Shown here: one piece after another, positions 35,111-46,102 of the stretch
Layout: each line of letters starts with the position of its first letter
Numbering within the stretch: position 1 is the stretch's first letter
NCBI GenBank assembly: GCA_002325245.1
Contig: DCRR01000006.1
Span: forward strand, 9,957-73,956
Length of the DNA: 64,000 nt
Reading direction: 5' to 3'
Origin: Microbacteriaceae bacterium UBA1487
GTDB lineage: Bacteria > Actinomycetota > Actinomycetes > Actinomycetales > Microbacteriaceae
Position numbers and translations under genes: made by a program
The notes under the pieces: generated by a model
The model's database searches: none
What the model was told of the DNA's origin: nothing
What the model saw: the letters and a program-made list of their open reading frames with translations, nothing else

Positions 35111-36717
35111 GCGCCGTTCCGGTCGGCGCGCCAGTGGTGGCTGCGATCGTGATCTGCGGCCGCGACCCCGAGCGCCGCAGCGTCGCGGAAGAAGCGCGCG
35201 GCGTCGTCCGCGTCGAGCGCACCGAGACGCGCCGAGATCGGTCCGGCGACGGTGTGCGGATGCACGACGGCGAGGCGCAGGCGACGCGCGAGCGGGCCCT
35301 GCGTGACGGCCACGCTCTGCATGCGGGCGGCGGGCACGATGACCAGTTCGCGCCAGACCGCGCCGCGGCGCACGAGCACCGCGTCGGGAAGCAGCGCGAA
35401 GCCGTTGCGGCGCCACGAGAACCAGCGCAGCACCGCCGCGCGCCGCGGGGACGCGGTGTAACCGTCGTCGGGAGTTCCCCGGTCGAGGCCCGCCGAGACA
35501 CGGGCGGCGACCTCCGGGGCCGCCAGGCTCGGCAGCACCAGCTCGAGGACCCGGAAGGCGTCGGCTCGCGGTCCGACGGGCAGGATCGTGGTGTTCTGAC
35601 GCCCGCCCGCGCCCTGCGCGGACGAGGTGCCGGCCCGGTTGACCTTGACCTCCCACCAGTCGAAGGGCCGCCACAGCAGCGGCTGCGAGATCGAGATCGA
35701 GTGGATGCGGCCCGGCGGCAGCGTCTCGTTCGTGGTCGAGAGCAGCCCGTAGCCGATCCGCACCCCATCGGGCGTCGAGGCGACGGTGAAGCGCAGCGAC
35801 TTCACCAGGCGGCTGATCGAGTACGAGCCGACGGCGATCAGACCCGGGATGAACCCGAGCAGGACGGGCGCGAGCGCCGGCAGCAGCCCCACGTCTCCCC
35901 CGAGCAGGATCCCGAGCACGGCCCCGACTCCCGCCAGGATGGCAATCAGGATCAGCAGCACCAGCCCGCCGCTGAGGGCCGAGGAGCCGATCACCCGGCC
36001 GATGGGCATCGCGACGATCGACTCGGGCGCCGCGAGCTCCGGATCCAGCTCGGGCGCGGTGAACTCGGCGAGCCGGCGGTCGAGCAGACTCGCGTTCGCG
36101 TCCCCGGTCTCCGGTCCGGCGGGTGCCGCGGGTGCGACTCCGTCGATGGCGACTCCGCGCACGCCCGAGGCGAGGCGCAGGATCTCGGCGCGCAGCGCAT
36201 CCGCGGTCGCGCTGCCGAGGTAGTGCAGCTGCACGTTCGCGTCCTGCCCGGCGACGTTGACCTCGAGCTTCGCCGCGCCGAACAGCCGGGCGATCACCGG
36301 CCGGGTGATGTTGATGCCCTGGATGCGGTCGAGACGCCCCTTGCGGTTGGTGCGGAAGATGACCCCGCTGCGCACCTCGACGACCTCGTCGGTGATGCGG
36401 AAGCTGTGCATGCGCCATGACAGATAGAACGCGCCGATCAGGACGAGCAGCAGCGCGGCCACCCCGAGCAGGGCGAACACGAGATAGCCCCGCTCGACGA
36501 CGAACCCGATCGGGTCGTCATTGCCACGCCCGGGGGCGCCGACGATCCCCGGGATGATCGACTCGAAGAGCTGCTCGCGGAGGTTCGCGATGACGAACGC
36601 GAAGATCGCGATGAGCGCCACCCCGCCGCGAAGGAACGGGGTGGCCGGGTGCAGCCGGTGCCACTCGCCGTCGAGGAAGTCCTCGCGCCCCTCGCGGGCT
36701 CGAGCGCGCGTGTTCAC
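35107..36717 (-). CDS. Bacterial PH-domain (bPH_2) membrane protein, YdbT-like
   Basis: A 536-residue membrane protein with bPH_2 (DUF304) domains. Two helix pairs (LIAIFAFVIANL, then LVFALLGVAALLLVLIGAFYL) precede the first PH unit (FRITDEVVEVRSGVIFRTNRKGRLDRIQGINITRP). A second helix pair (near residues 240-300) precedes another unit (SYSISRLVKSLRFTVASTPDGVRIGYGLLST), and a third follows near 430. The role is unknown; YdbS/YdbT proteins in Bacillus are linked to antibiotic stress. The GTG start overlaps the previous PH gene's stop, so the two are made together. Confidence 0.85.
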   Translation of the reverse strand: MNTRARAREGREDFLDGEWHRLHPATPFLRGGVALIAIFAFVIANLREQLFESIIPGIVGAPGRGNDDPIGFVVERGYLVFALLGVAALLLVLIGAFYLSWRMHSFRITDEVVEVRSGVIFRTNRKGRLDRIQGINITRPVIARLFGAAKLEVNVAGQDANVQLHYLGSATADALRAEILRLASGVRGVAIDGVAPAAPAGPETGDANASLLDRRLAEFTAPELDPELAAPESIVAMPIGRVIGSSALSGGLVLLILIAILAGVGAVLGILLGGDVGLLPALAPVLLGFIPGLIAVGSYSISRLVKSLRFTVASTPDGVRIGYGLLSTTNETLPPGRIHSISISQPLLWRPFDWWEVKVNRAGTSSAQGAGGRQNTTILPVGPRADAFRVLELVLPSLAAPEVAARVSAGLDRGTPDDGYTASPRRAAVLRWFSWRRNGFALLPDAVLVRRGAVWRELVIVPAARMQSVAVTQGPLARRLRLAVVHPHTVAGPISARLGALDADDAARFFRDAAALGVAAADHDRSHHWRADRNGA

Positions 36718-37223
36718 AGTCCGGCGCGACGCGACTCGGCAACGGCGACGAGGTGATCGCGCAGCGCCTCGGCGTCGGGCTCGGGCAGCCCCGGAATCGT
36801 GATGTTGCTCGCTGCCGCGGCCGTCACCAGCTTCAGCTCGGCGAGCCCGAGACCGCGATCGAGCGGGCCGCGGTTGATGTCGACCAGCTGCATCCGGCCG
36901 TAGGGCACGGCGACGAATCGCTGGAACATGAGGCCCCGGCGGAACAGCAGGTCATCCTCCCGCAGCTGGTAGCCGATCGACCGCACGCGACGGGGCGTGA
37001 ACACGACGATCAGCAGAGAGATGACGCCGACGGTGATCGGAATGGCGAGGAGGAACGGGAGCTGCGAGAAGAACCAGGGCAGGCCCGTGCCGACCGTGAG
37101 AACCGCGCCGCCGATGAGCGTGCCCACTAGGTCGACGACGATGTACTTGGGCGACACCCGCTGCCACTCGCCGGCGACCGGTTCGAGACGGGTCGGCGAG
37201 GAATCCTGGGTTGCGTCAGTCAC
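36714..37223 (-). CDS. Bacterial PH-domain (bPH_2) membrane protein, YdbS-like
   Basis: A 169-residue partner of the larger PH protein: two helices (LVGTLIGGAVLTVGTGLPWFF and LLAIPITVGVISLLIVVF, about residues 32-75) and one bPH_2 domain (SIGYQLREDDLLFRRGLMFQRFVAVPYGRMQLVDINRGPL). YdbS-YdbT pairs are commonly coupled, as here (GTGA overlap). The GTG start has only a weak GGGG. It lies nine bases after DUF3180. Confidence 0.85.
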   Translation of the reverse strand: MTDATQDSSPTRLEPVAGEWQRVSPKYIVVDLVGTLIGGAVLTVGTGLPWFFSQLPFLLAIPITVGVISLLIVVFTPRRVRSIGYQLREDDLLFRRGLMFQRFVAVPYGRMQLVDINRGPLDRGLGLAELKLVTAAAASNITIPGLPEPDAEALRDHLVAVAESRRAGL

Positions 37224-37232
37224 GACCCCACG

Positions 37233-37706
37233 CTATCGCGCGGGTGCGGGCCCGTCACGGTCCTCGTCGCTGTCGGGCGGCACGGTGCACAGATGCTCGG
37301 CCACGAGACCGGCCGCCAGGAGCGCGATGCTCGCCAGCAGCATGGCGACGACACGCAGCACACTGTCGAGCTCGGGGGTGACCGCGCGGGTGAGCACCTC
37401 GATCAGGAAGCCGGCCCCGACACCCAGCAGCGCGGCGCCGACGTACGCGCTCGCCTTCGCGAAGAGCACCACGCGCGTGGCGCGGAACGGGTCGACAGGC
37501 CGCCGAACCTCGGCGTGGGTCGCCTGCCAGATCGGCACCGCCACGAGCACCACCAGCACGGCGATGATCACCAGCGAGAACGCGAGCGTGTACTCGGGGC
37601 GGATCTTGACCAGGCTCGCCGCGGCGAGCGCCCGCTGCACGAGGTAGCCGCCCGCCCCCGCGACGAGCGCGAGCGTGAGCAGGGTGACCGGGGCGGTGCG
37701 CTTCAC
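37233..37706 (-). CDS. DUF3180 four-helix membrane protein
   Basis: A 157-residue protein with four predicted membrane helices (TLLTLALVAGAGGYLV, LAFSLVIIAVLVVLVAVPI, ASAYVGAALLGVGAGFLI, VVAMLLASIALLAAGLVA) and a polar tail. This is the DUF3180 layout, and the family typically sits directly after folK in actinobacteria. Function is unknown. The GTG start overlaps the folK stop by four bases. Confidence 0.88.
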   Translation of the reverse strand: MKRTAPVTLLTLALVAGAGGYLVQRALAAASLVKIRPEYTLAFSLVIIAVLVVLVAVPIWQATHAEVRRPVDPFRATRVVLFAKASAYVGAALLGVGAGFLIEVLTRAVTPELDSVLRVVAMLLASIALLAAGLVAEHLCTVPPDSDEDRDGPAPAR

Positions 37707-38197
37707 GAGCTCGCCCCCGCCGCGTCGAGTGCCGCGACCAGGTCGCGCACGGCGCCGTGGCCGGGCAGCAGCGCATCAGGTGCGATCTCGAGCCAGGGCC
37801 GCAGCACGAAGTCGCGCTCGTGCGCCCGCGGATGCGGCAGGGTCACGCGCTCCGTCTGCAGCGTCCGCTGCCCCATCGCGACGATGTCGAGGTCGAGGGT
37901 GCGGTCGCCCCAGCGCTCGTCGCGCACGCGGCCGTGCGCCCGCTCCACCTCGTTGAGCCGGTCGAGCAGCTCCTCCGGGCCGAGCGTCGTGGACACCAGC
38001 GCCACCGCGTTCAGGTAGGCGGGGGCGCTCGGGTCGATGCCCCAGGGGCGCAGGGCGGGCGTCTCGTGGAAGCTCGAGATCGCCTCGAGCTCGATGCCCG
38101 GCGTCTCGGCGATCTCGCGCAGCGCCGCAGCGAAGATCGCCTCGCGGTCCCCCAGGTTGCTGCCGAGCGCGATAACCGCCGGACCTGCCGCGGTCAT
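37703..38197 (-). CDS. folK: 2-amino-4-hydroxy-6-hydroxymethyldihydropteridine pyrophosphokinase
   Basis: HPPK activates the pterin with ATP for dihydropteroate synthase. The 164-residue product has ALGSNLGDRE, the substrate loop SSFHETPALRPWG, YLNAVALV, and the signature RDERWGDRTLDLDIVAMG. All match the family. The open frame extends upstream, but MTAAGPAVIALGSNLG at 38197 is the right start. It overlaps folB in front (ATGA) and DUF3180 behind. Confidence 0.96.
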   Translation of the reverse strand: MTAAGPAVIALGSNLGDREAIFAAALREIAETPGIELEAISSFHETPALRPWGIDPSAPAYLNAVALVSTTLGPEELLDRLNEVERAHGRVRDERWGDRTLDLDIVAMGQRTLQTERVTLPHPRAHERDFVLRPWLEIAPDALLPGHGAVRDLVAALDAAGASS

Positions 38198-38559
38198 GCC
38201 CGCTCCCGTTCGATGGTGACGCTCACATCGGCGAAGGGCACCGAGATCGGTGCCTCGGGCTTGTGCACAGTGATCTCGACCCGGCGCACGCGCTCGAAGG
38301 CGAGGGCCGTGTCGGCGACGCGCTCGGCGACGGTCTCGATGAGGTCGACGGGGTCGCGCTCGACAGCCGCGACGACCGCCTCGGCGAGCTCGCCGTAGTG
38401 AACGGTCTGCGCGAGCGCGTCGTGGGCGGCGGCGGCGCCGAGCGGCAGCCACACGGTCACGTCGATCACGAACTCCTGGCCCTGCTCGCGCTCGTGCGCG
38501 AAGACGCCGTGGTGCGCGCGCGCCCGCAGACCCTCCAGCCGAATGCGGTCGCCGCTCAC
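38194..38559 (-). CDS. folB: Dihydroneopterin aldolase
   Basis: Cleaves dihydroneopterin to the hydroxymethyl pterin. The 121-residue product has RAHHGVFAHEREQGQEFVIDV (signature with catalytic Glu), DLIETVAERVADTAL and VEITVHKPEAPI (catalytic Lys). Length is normal (about 120). GTG start overlapping the folP stop. Confidence 0.96.
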   Translation of the reverse strand: MSGDRIRLEGLRARAHHGVFAHEREQGQEFVIDVTVWLPLGAAAAHDALAQTVHYGELAEAVVAAVERDPVDLIETVAERVADTALAFERVRRVEITVHKPEAPISVPFADVSVTIERERA

Positions 38560-39494
38560 TCCTGAGCCTCCAGACCGTCGGCGGAACCGGGGTGCTCCGC
38601 GTCCGGCTGCGCGGACGCCGCCTCGAGCTCGTCCTGCCCCGACTCCCGATCCTCCCGCTCGACCGACGCCGCCTCGTCGGCGCGACCGCCGCGCAGGACG
38701 CGGGTTGCGGGGGCGCCGTTCCAGGAATCGACGACGTCGAGCGCGAGCCGCGTGCCCGCAACATCGTGCACGCGCACCGCCCAGGCGCCCGCCTGCGCGG
38801 CGAGCGCGCTCACCACCGCGGTCGGAACGTCGCGCAGCTCGACCGCCGCGCCCTCGGGGAAGAACTCACCGAGGAAGCGCTTGCGGGAGGCGCCGACGAG
38901 CATGCGGTGCCCGAGAGTCCCGAACTCGGGCAGCGCGCGCAGCAGCGCCCAGTTCTCGACGGCGTTCTTCGAGAACCCGAGCCCGGGGTCGATGACGACC
39001 CGCGCCGGGTCGACTCCCGCCACGATCAGGGCCGCGATGCGGTCCTTCAGCTCGGTGCGCACCTCGCTGACGACGTCGCGATACTCGGCGGGGGCTTCGG
39101 AGGGCCCGCGCGAGTGCATGGCGACGTACACGACCCCGGTCTCGGCGATGGTGCGCGGCATGTCCGGATCGGCGAGGCCGCCCGAGACATCGTTGACCAT
39201 CACCGCACCGGCCTCGACGGCCTCGCGCGCGGTGCGAGCACGACGCGTGTCCACGCTCACGGGGATGCCGCGCGCGACGAGCTCCTCGATGATCGGGAGC
39301 ACGCGGCGCCGTTCCTCCTCGGCGTCAACGGGCTCGCTGCCGGGACGGGTCGACTCTCCGCCGACGTCGATGACGCCCGCCCCCGCGTCGCGCAGGGCGA
39401 GGGCGTGGTCGAGGGCCGCCTCTGGGTCGACGTATCTGCCGCCGTCGCTGAAGGAGTCGGGTGTGACGTTCAGAATGCCCATGATCACGGTCAT
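38556..39494 (-). CDS. folP: Dihydropteroate synthase with acidic C-terminal extension
   Basis: DHPS condenses the pterin with p-aminobenzoate. The 312-residue product has GILNVTPDSFSDGG (family signature 1), GGESTRPGSEPV (signature 2), VSVDTRRA, MVNDVSGG, VAMHSRG and GASRKRFLG, a complete active site. The core ends near residue 265; the last roughly 45 residues are Glu/Asp/Ala/Ser-rich and not part of the fold. Sulfonamide-binding residues look normal. It overlaps folE (ATGA) and folB. MGILNVTP five codons in is an alternative start. Confidence 0.96.
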   Translation of the reverse strand: MTVIMGILNVTPDSFSDGGRYVDPEAALDHALALRDAGAGVIDVGGESTRPGSEPVDAEEERRRVLPIIEELVARGIPVSVDTRRARTAREAVEAGAVMVNDVSGGLADPDMPRTIAETGVVYVAMHSRGPSEAPAEYRDVVSEVRTELKDRIAALIVAGVDPARVVIDPGLGFSKNAVENWALLRALPEFGTLGHRMLVGASRKRFLGEFFPEGAAVELRDVPTAVVSALAAQAGAWAVRVHDVAGTRLALDVVDSWNGAPATRVLRGGRADEAASVEREDRESGQDELEAASAQPDAEHPGSADGLEAQE

Positions 39495-40077
39495 GCGGTT
39501 CCGCCTCCGATGAGGGCGAGCACGCCCGCCTGCGTCGCCGGCTCAGCGAGTTCGCCGCGCGCGGCGACGGTGACCGTGGTGGCGCCGGACTGCCGCGGGC
39601 CGCGCGCGGCGACGCATTCGTGGCGCGCGTCGAGCACGACGAGCACCCCGCGCGGCGCGAGCGCGGCGTCGATGGTCTCGGCGAGCTCGTCGCCGAGTCG
39701 CTCCTGCAGCTGCGGCCGCGCCGCGAGCACCTCGAGCGACTGCACGAGCCTGCCGAGGCCGACCGCCCGGTCGACCGGCAGGTAGGCGAGGTGCGCGACG
39801 CCCGAGAACGGGAGCAGGTGGTGCTCGCAGATCGAGCGGAAGGCGATGTCACGCAGCATGACGAGCTCGCCCGTCTGCTGCGCGTCGAGCGCGACGGTGT
39901 CGCCGAGCGGTGCGGCCGGATCGCCGCCGACGCCCGAGAAGAACTCGGCGAAGGCATCGGCGACGTGCCGCGGCGTTCCGGCCAGCCCGGGGCGCGCCGG
40001 ATCCTCGCCGATCGCCGAGAGGAGCTCGGTCACCGCCGCCTCGATGCGCGGTCCGTCAATCGGCATCGGCGCGGGCC

Positions 40078-40081
<4 letters not shown>
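39491..40081 (-). CDS. folE: GTP cyclohydrolase I
   Basis: First enzyme of folate synthesis, GTP to dihydroneopterin triphosphate. The 196-residue product has the zinc ligands Cys85 and His88 ([16 protein letters not shown]) and Cys156 ([16 protein letters not shown]), the signature [18 protein letters not shown] and the substrate-binding SGATTVTVA. Length fits. The GTG start overlaps the ftsH stop (GTGA); an inner ATG gives MPIDGPRIE as alternative. It is the first of four consecutive folate genes. Confidence 0.97.
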
Positions 40082-42075
<1,994 letters not shown>

Positions 42076-42081
42076 GGTGTA

Positions 42082-42104
42082 GCGGGCGAAGCCCGTCGCC
42101 TCCC
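42082..42104 (-). promoter_or_regulatory. ftsH leader: distant Shine-Dalgarno with hairpin before the start
   Basis: On the minus strand GGGAGG (42104-42099) is followed by an ACGGGC-TTC-GCCCGC stem-loop (42096-42082) and then the ATG at 42075. The linear gap from GGGAGG to ATG is 23 bases, too far for normal use; folding of the 15-base hairpin would shorten it to about eight. Unusual, and possibly regulatory. Confidence 0.5.
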
Positions 42105-42181
42105 TTTCGAGGAATACAGACTGTCAGGCTATCGCGCGGTGTCGGGGCGAGCGCTGGATGTTCGCCGGAAGCTGACCGCCG

Positions 42182-42733
42182 TCAGGAGTAGACGTGCGGG
42201 GCGAGCACGCCGATCGCACGGAGGTTGCGGTAGCGCTCGGCGAAGTCGAGGCCGTAGCCGATGACGAAGGCGTTCGGGATCTCGAACCCGACGTACTTGG
42301 CGTCGATCTCGACCTTGGCGGCGTCGGGCTTGCGCAGCAGCGCCAGGATCTCGAGCGAGGCCGGGTTGCGGCTCTCGAGGTTGGCTCGCAGCCAGGACAG
42401 CGTGAGACCGGAGTCGACGATGTCCTCGACGATGAGCACGTCGCGACCGGCCAGGTCGGTGTCGAGGTCCTTGACGATGCGCACGACGCCACTCGACTCG
42501 GTGCTGTTGCCGTAGGAGCTGACGGCCATCCAGTCCATCTCGACGTCGATCTTCAGTTCGCGGGCGAGGTCGGCCATCACCATGACGGCACCCTTGAGCA
42601 CGCCGATCAGCAGCGGCTTCCTGCCCGCGTAGTCGAGTTCGATGCGGCGACTCAGCTCGGCGATCTTGGCGTGGATCTCTTCTTCGGTGAAGAGAACTTC
42701 GGTCAGGTCGCCTTCGATGTCACTCGTGTCCAT
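42182..42733 (-). CDS. hpt: Hypoxanthine phosphoribosyltransferase
   Basis: Purine salvage enzyme making IMP/GMP from hypoxanthine or guanine and PRPP. The 183-residue product has LLIGVLKGAVMVMADL (PPi loop), SSYGNSTESSGVV (flexible loop), the PRPP motif DVLIVEDIVDSGLTL and the base-binding YVGFEIPNAFVIGYGLDFAERYR. All residues are conserved. It is normally followed upstream by tilS in actinobacteria; here the 16-kb accessory block separates them. ftsH follows 106 bases downstream. Confidence 0.97.
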   Translation of the reverse strand: MDTSDIEGDLTEVLFTEEEIHAKIAELSRRIELDYAGRKPLLIGVLKGAVMVMADLARELKIDVEMDWMAVSSYGNSTESSGVVRIVKDLDTDLAGRDVLIVEDIVDSGLTLSWLRANLESRNPASLEILALLRKPDAAKVEIDAKYVGFEIPNAFVIGYGLDFAERYRNLRAIGVLAPHVYS

Positions 42734-42944
42734 GCGTCGAGCCTAGCCACGCGGCGACTCCCGCGTCGCCCGCATCTCGGGCGCCAGCGGCGAGCAGCGC
42801 CAGCGTCAACCGTTGCACAATTGTAAAGAGAACAGGGGTTCTTAGCGAACGTTTACATTCCCGAAACAGGTTTTGACTTTTCATAAGCGATGATCGGGCT
42901 ATCGTTCGGATACCAAGCCCCTCGACGAGAGTTGACCATTTCCC

Positions 42945-43364
42945 ATGCATCATGACCCTGAGGCCGACGCCGCCGCCATCTGGGCGGCCGTGAAGGACAT
43001 GTACGACTGCTACCTCAGCGGCGACCGCGAGCGCTCGAACAGCCACATCGCGCCCGACGTCACTCTGTGGGACACCGAGCACGAGCCGCTCGTGATCGGC
43101 CGCGACGGACTCGACGCCCTGCGCGACACGCGCCCGGCGCCCACCGAGACGACGCGCGTCAGCCGGATCGACACCTCCGAGCCGCTCATCACCGTCGCGG
43201 GCGACTACGCCCTGTGCCGGCACACCTTCGAGGTCGTCTTCGAAGACCCGTCGACGCCGCCGGAGCGGGTGCGCAACACCGGCGTCTGGGAGCGTCGCGA
43301 CGGCCGTTGGCTCGTCGTGCACAACCACGAAGACGTCCTTCCCCCGGCAGCTCCTGCCGCCTGA
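42945..43364 (+). CDS. SnoaL/DUF4440-like NTF2-fold protein
   Basis: A 139-residue single NTF2-like domain: IWAAVKDMYDCYLSGDRERSNSHIAPDVTLWDTEHEP, then VIGRDGLDALRD, YALCRHTFEVVF and VWERRDGRWLVVHNHED, the SnoaL-like/DUF4440 pattern. These cone-shaped folds bind small molecules and may be enzymes (isomerases, dehydratases) or ligand binders. It opens the accessory block after an AT-rich promoter region (42837-42944) and precedes the substrate-binding protein gene by 41 bases, so it belongs to the same transcription unit. Confidence 0.85.
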   Translation: MHHDPEADAAAIWAAVKDMYDCYLSGDRERSNSHIAPDVTLWDTEHEPLVIGRDGLDALRDTRPAPTETTRVSRIDTSEPLITVAGDYALCRHTFEVVFEDPSTPPERVRNTGVWERRDGRWLVVHNHEDVLPPAAPAA

Positions 43365-43405
43365 ACCTGCACCACCCCTATCCAGCACACGAAAGGATCC
43401 ACCCC

Positions 43406-44998
43406 GTGAATTCGTTCCGCTCCCGCCTGATCGGCGCCGGCGCGCTTGTTGCCGCCGTCGCGCTGGTCGCCACGGGCTGCGCCAGCACGTCGTCCGACGA
43501 CACGAGCGCACAGCCCGAGACCCTGGTGATCGACAAGTCCTTCGACCTGGTCACCGCCGATCCCGCCCGCATGTTCGAGACCACCGGCAACATCGTGCTG
43601 CACGCGGTCTACGACAGCCTGCTCACCTTCGAGGACGGCGACTCCACCACGCCGCAGCCGAGCCTCGCCGAGTCGTACGAGGTGAACGACGACGCGACCG
43701 TCTACACGTTCACGCTGCGTGAGGGCGTCACCTTCTCGGACGGCACCCCGCTGACCTCCGCCGACGTCGTGTTCTCGCTGAACCGCGCCAAGAACGTCCA
43801 GGGCAACGGCTCGTTCCTCATGGATGGCCTGACCGTCGACGCTCCCGATGAGAGCACCGTCGTCGTCACCTCGGAGAGCTCGAACACCGCGGTGCCCGCG
43901 ATCCTGACGAGCGCCACGCTCGGCATCGTGAACAGCGCGGTCGTCATCGAGAACGGCGGATCGGATGCCGAAGACGCCGTCGACACCGACACCGCGCAGG
44001 CCTACCTCGACTCGGCCTCGGCCGGAAGCGGCCCGTACACGATCGAGTCCTTCGACGTGACGACCGAGGTCGTGCTGGTTGCCAACCCCGAGTACTGGGG
44101 TGAGGCTCCCGCCTACGACCGCGTCGTGGTGCGCAACGCCGCCGCGGAGGCGCAGCTGATGGACATCCAGTCCGGAACCGCTCACCTCGCGCTCGACCTC
44201 GGAAGCGACCAGCTCGCCGCGATCGAAGGCAACTCCGACCTGATCGTCTCGACCTCGAGCTCGCCGACGTTCTTCTTCCTGTTCGCCAACGCGAACTCGG
44301 AGATCTCGGAGCTCACCTCGAGCGACGACTTCCGTGAGGCCGTCTGGTACGGACTCGACCGCGACGCTCTGCTGGAGCTCGCCGGAGATGACGCCGCGCT
44401 CGCCTACGGCGTCGTGCCGAACACCTACCTCGGCGCCCTGGGCGCGGAGTCGGCCGTCGAGCGCGACGTCGAGCGCGCCAGCGCCGCCGTCGAGCGCCTC
44501 GGTGGCGACGTCACCGTCTCGCTCGAGTACCCGAGCGACATCGCGGTGTCGGGCATCAGCTTCGGCCCCGTCGCCGAGCGTGTCGCCGCGCAGCTCGCCG
44601 AGGTCGGCATCACCGTGAACCTGGCCCCCGGCCCGGTCTCGACCACGCTGGAGAACTACCGCGCCGGCACCGAGGAGATGGGCCTCTGGCTCTGGAGCCC
44701 GGACTACCCGGACTCGGCCGACTACCTGGTCTTCGGCCCGGGCGGCATCGTGGGTCTGCGCGCCGGATGGAGCGCGGGCAGCAACGCCGAGATCGAGTCC
44801 CTCATGGAGGAGATCGAGACGACCACCGACGCGGACACTCGCGAGAGCCTGTTCATCGAGTACCAGGAGCTGATGAACGCGGAAGGTGTCATCATTCCGC
44901 TGTTCCAGCCTGCTGCGTCGGTCGTTGCGACCGCCGCCGTCGGTGCCGTTCCGTTCGACCCGGTGTTCCTCCTGGACATCGCCGCGATCGGCAAGTAA
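43406..44998 (+). CDS. Oligopeptide/dipeptide ABC transporter substrate-binding lipoprotein
   Basis: A 530-residue lipoprotein of the SBP_bac_5 (DppA/OppA) family. The signal peptide ends in lipobox VATGC; the mature part has LAESYEVNDDATVYTFTLREGV, FSDGTPLTSADVVFSLNR, GSGPYTIESFDV and the long C-terminal helices of the family. Related proteins bind peptides, nickel, amides or glycosides, so the ligand is open. The GTG start has GAAAGGATCC upstream; the frame is open far earlier, but only this start gives the signal peptide. It is the first component of a complete importer (two permeases, two ATPases). Confidence 0.95.
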   Translation: MNSFRSRLIGAGALVAAVALVATGCASTSSDDTSAQPETLVIDKSFDLVTADPARMFETTGNIVLHAVYDSLLTFEDGDSTTPQPSLAESYEVNDDATVYTFTLREGVTFSDGTPLTSADVVFSLNRAKNVQGNGSFLMDGLTVDAPDESTVVVTSESSNTAVPAILTSATLGIVNSAVVIENGGSDAEDAVDTDTAQAYLDSASAGSGPYTIESFDVTTEVVLVANPEYWGEAPAYDRVVVRNAAAEAQLMDIQSGTAHLALDLGSDQLAAIEGNSDLIVSTSSSPTFFFLFANANSEISELTSSDDFREAVWYGLDRDALLELAGDDAALAYGVVPNTYLGALGAESAVERDVERASAAVERLGGDVTVSLEYPSDIAVSGISFGPVAERVAAQLAEVGITVNLAPGPVSTTLENYRAGTEEMGLWLWSPDYPDSADYLVFGPGGIVGLRAGWSAGSNAEIESLMEEIETTTDADTRESLFIEYQELMNAEGVIIPLFQPAASVVATAAVGAVPFDPVFLLDIAAIGK

Positions 44999-45013
44999 CC
45001 ACACCCCTGGGCA

Positions 45014-45056
45014 CGGGGGTCGGGGAGTCCATCATGCACGGGCTCCCCGGCCCCCG
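45014..45056 (+). terminator. Intercistronic hairpin after the binding-protein gene
   Basis: CGGGGGTCGGGGAG (45014-45027) and CTCCCCGGCCCCCG (45043-45056) form a 14-bp stem with one G-U pair. It lies in the 90-base gap between the lipoprotein and first permease genes, the usual place for a partial terminator or mRNA-end protector that keeps the binding protein more abundant than the membrane parts. Confidence 0.6.
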
Positions 45057-45088
45057 CTGCACCGCCACAGACGAAGGGAGGAGGCGCC

Positions 45089-46102
45089 ATGCTCGCCTTC
45101 ACCGCGCGGCGCCTCGGCGCCAGCGTCTTCCTCGTGATCGGCACCGTTGTCGTCGCGTTCCTCCTGACCGCCGTTCTTCCCGGCGATCCGCTCACCGCCC
45201 GCCTCGGCGAGCGCGCGGCGGCCGACGCGGAGCTCGTGGCGAGCCTGCGCGCCGAACTCGGCCTCGACAAGCCGCTGTGGCAGCAGTTCCTGATCTACGT
45301 CGGCAACATGTTCCAGGGCGACCTCGGCACGTCCCAGCAGACCGGTCACGCGGTGCTGGACGACCTCGCCCAGTTCGGCCCCGCCTCCGCGGAGCTCGCC
45401 CTCACCGCCACCATCATCGCCGTCCTCGTCGGCGGCAGCCTCGGCATCCTCTCCGCGATGCGCAGCAACACCTGGGTCGACAACACGCTGCGGGCCGTCA
45501 GCCTCGGCGGCGTCTCGGTCCCCCTCTTCTGGCTCGCACTCATCGCGACCTCGATCTTCGCCACCAGCCTGCGCTGGCTCCCGAGCTCCGGGCGACTGGA
45601 TGCGGGCCAGGTCCCGCCGCCCACCATCACCGGCTTCTACACCTTCGACGCCCTCGCGGCCGGCGACCTCGCCCTCGCCGCTCAGGCCATGACCCACCTG
45701 ATCCTCCCGGCGATCGTGCTCGCCGCTCCGATGGTCGGGCTGTTCACGCGCTTCACCCGCGCCTCCGTGCTCGACGTGCTGAGCCAGGAGTACGTGCGCG
45801 CCGCGGAGGCGAAAGGCCTTCCGCGTCGCCAGGTCATCTTCGGCCACGTGCTGCGCGGCGCGCTCGTGCCGGTGCTCACGATCCTCGGCACCGCCTTCGC
45901 CTCGCTGCTGGCCGGCACCGTCCTCGTCGAGCAGATCTTCGCCTGGCCGGGCATCGGCTCCTACGCCTACCGGTCGGCGACGACGCTCGACCTCGACTCC
46001 ATCGTCGGCGTCACCATCTTCGTCGCGTTGATCTACATCATCGTGAACTTCGTCATTGACGTGCTGTACGGCACGGTCGACCCGAGGATCCGCCGCGCAT
46101 GA
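45089..46102 (+). CDS. DppB/OppB-type ABC transporter permease
   Basis: A 337-residue permease with six predicted helices. It starts MLAFTARRLGASVFLVIGTVVVAFLL, the DppB N-terminal anchor with the following LPGDPLTARLG motif, and has the EAA loop EYVRAAEAKGLPRRQVIFGHVLRGALVPVL, then FAWPGIGSYAYRSATTLD. A strong GGGAGGAGG precedes the ATG. It overlaps the second permease gene by four bases. It forms the pore with the DppC-type partner. Confidence 0.95.
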   Translation: MLAFTARRLGASVFLVIGTVVVAFLLTAVLPGDPLTARLGERAAADAELVASLRAELGLDKPLWQQFLIYVGNMFQGDLGTSQQTGHAVLDDLAQFGPASAELALTATIIAVLVGGSLGILSAMRSNTWVDNTLRAVSLGGVSVPLFWLALIATSIFATSLRWLPSSGRLDAGQVPPPTITGFYTFDALAAGDLALAAQAMTHLILPAIVLAAPMVGLFTRFTRASVLDVLSQEYVRAAEAKGLPRRQVIFGHVLRGALVPVLTILGTAFASLLAGTVLVEQIFAWPGIGSYAYRSATTLDLDSIVGVTIFVALIYIIVNFVIDVLYGTVDPRIRRA

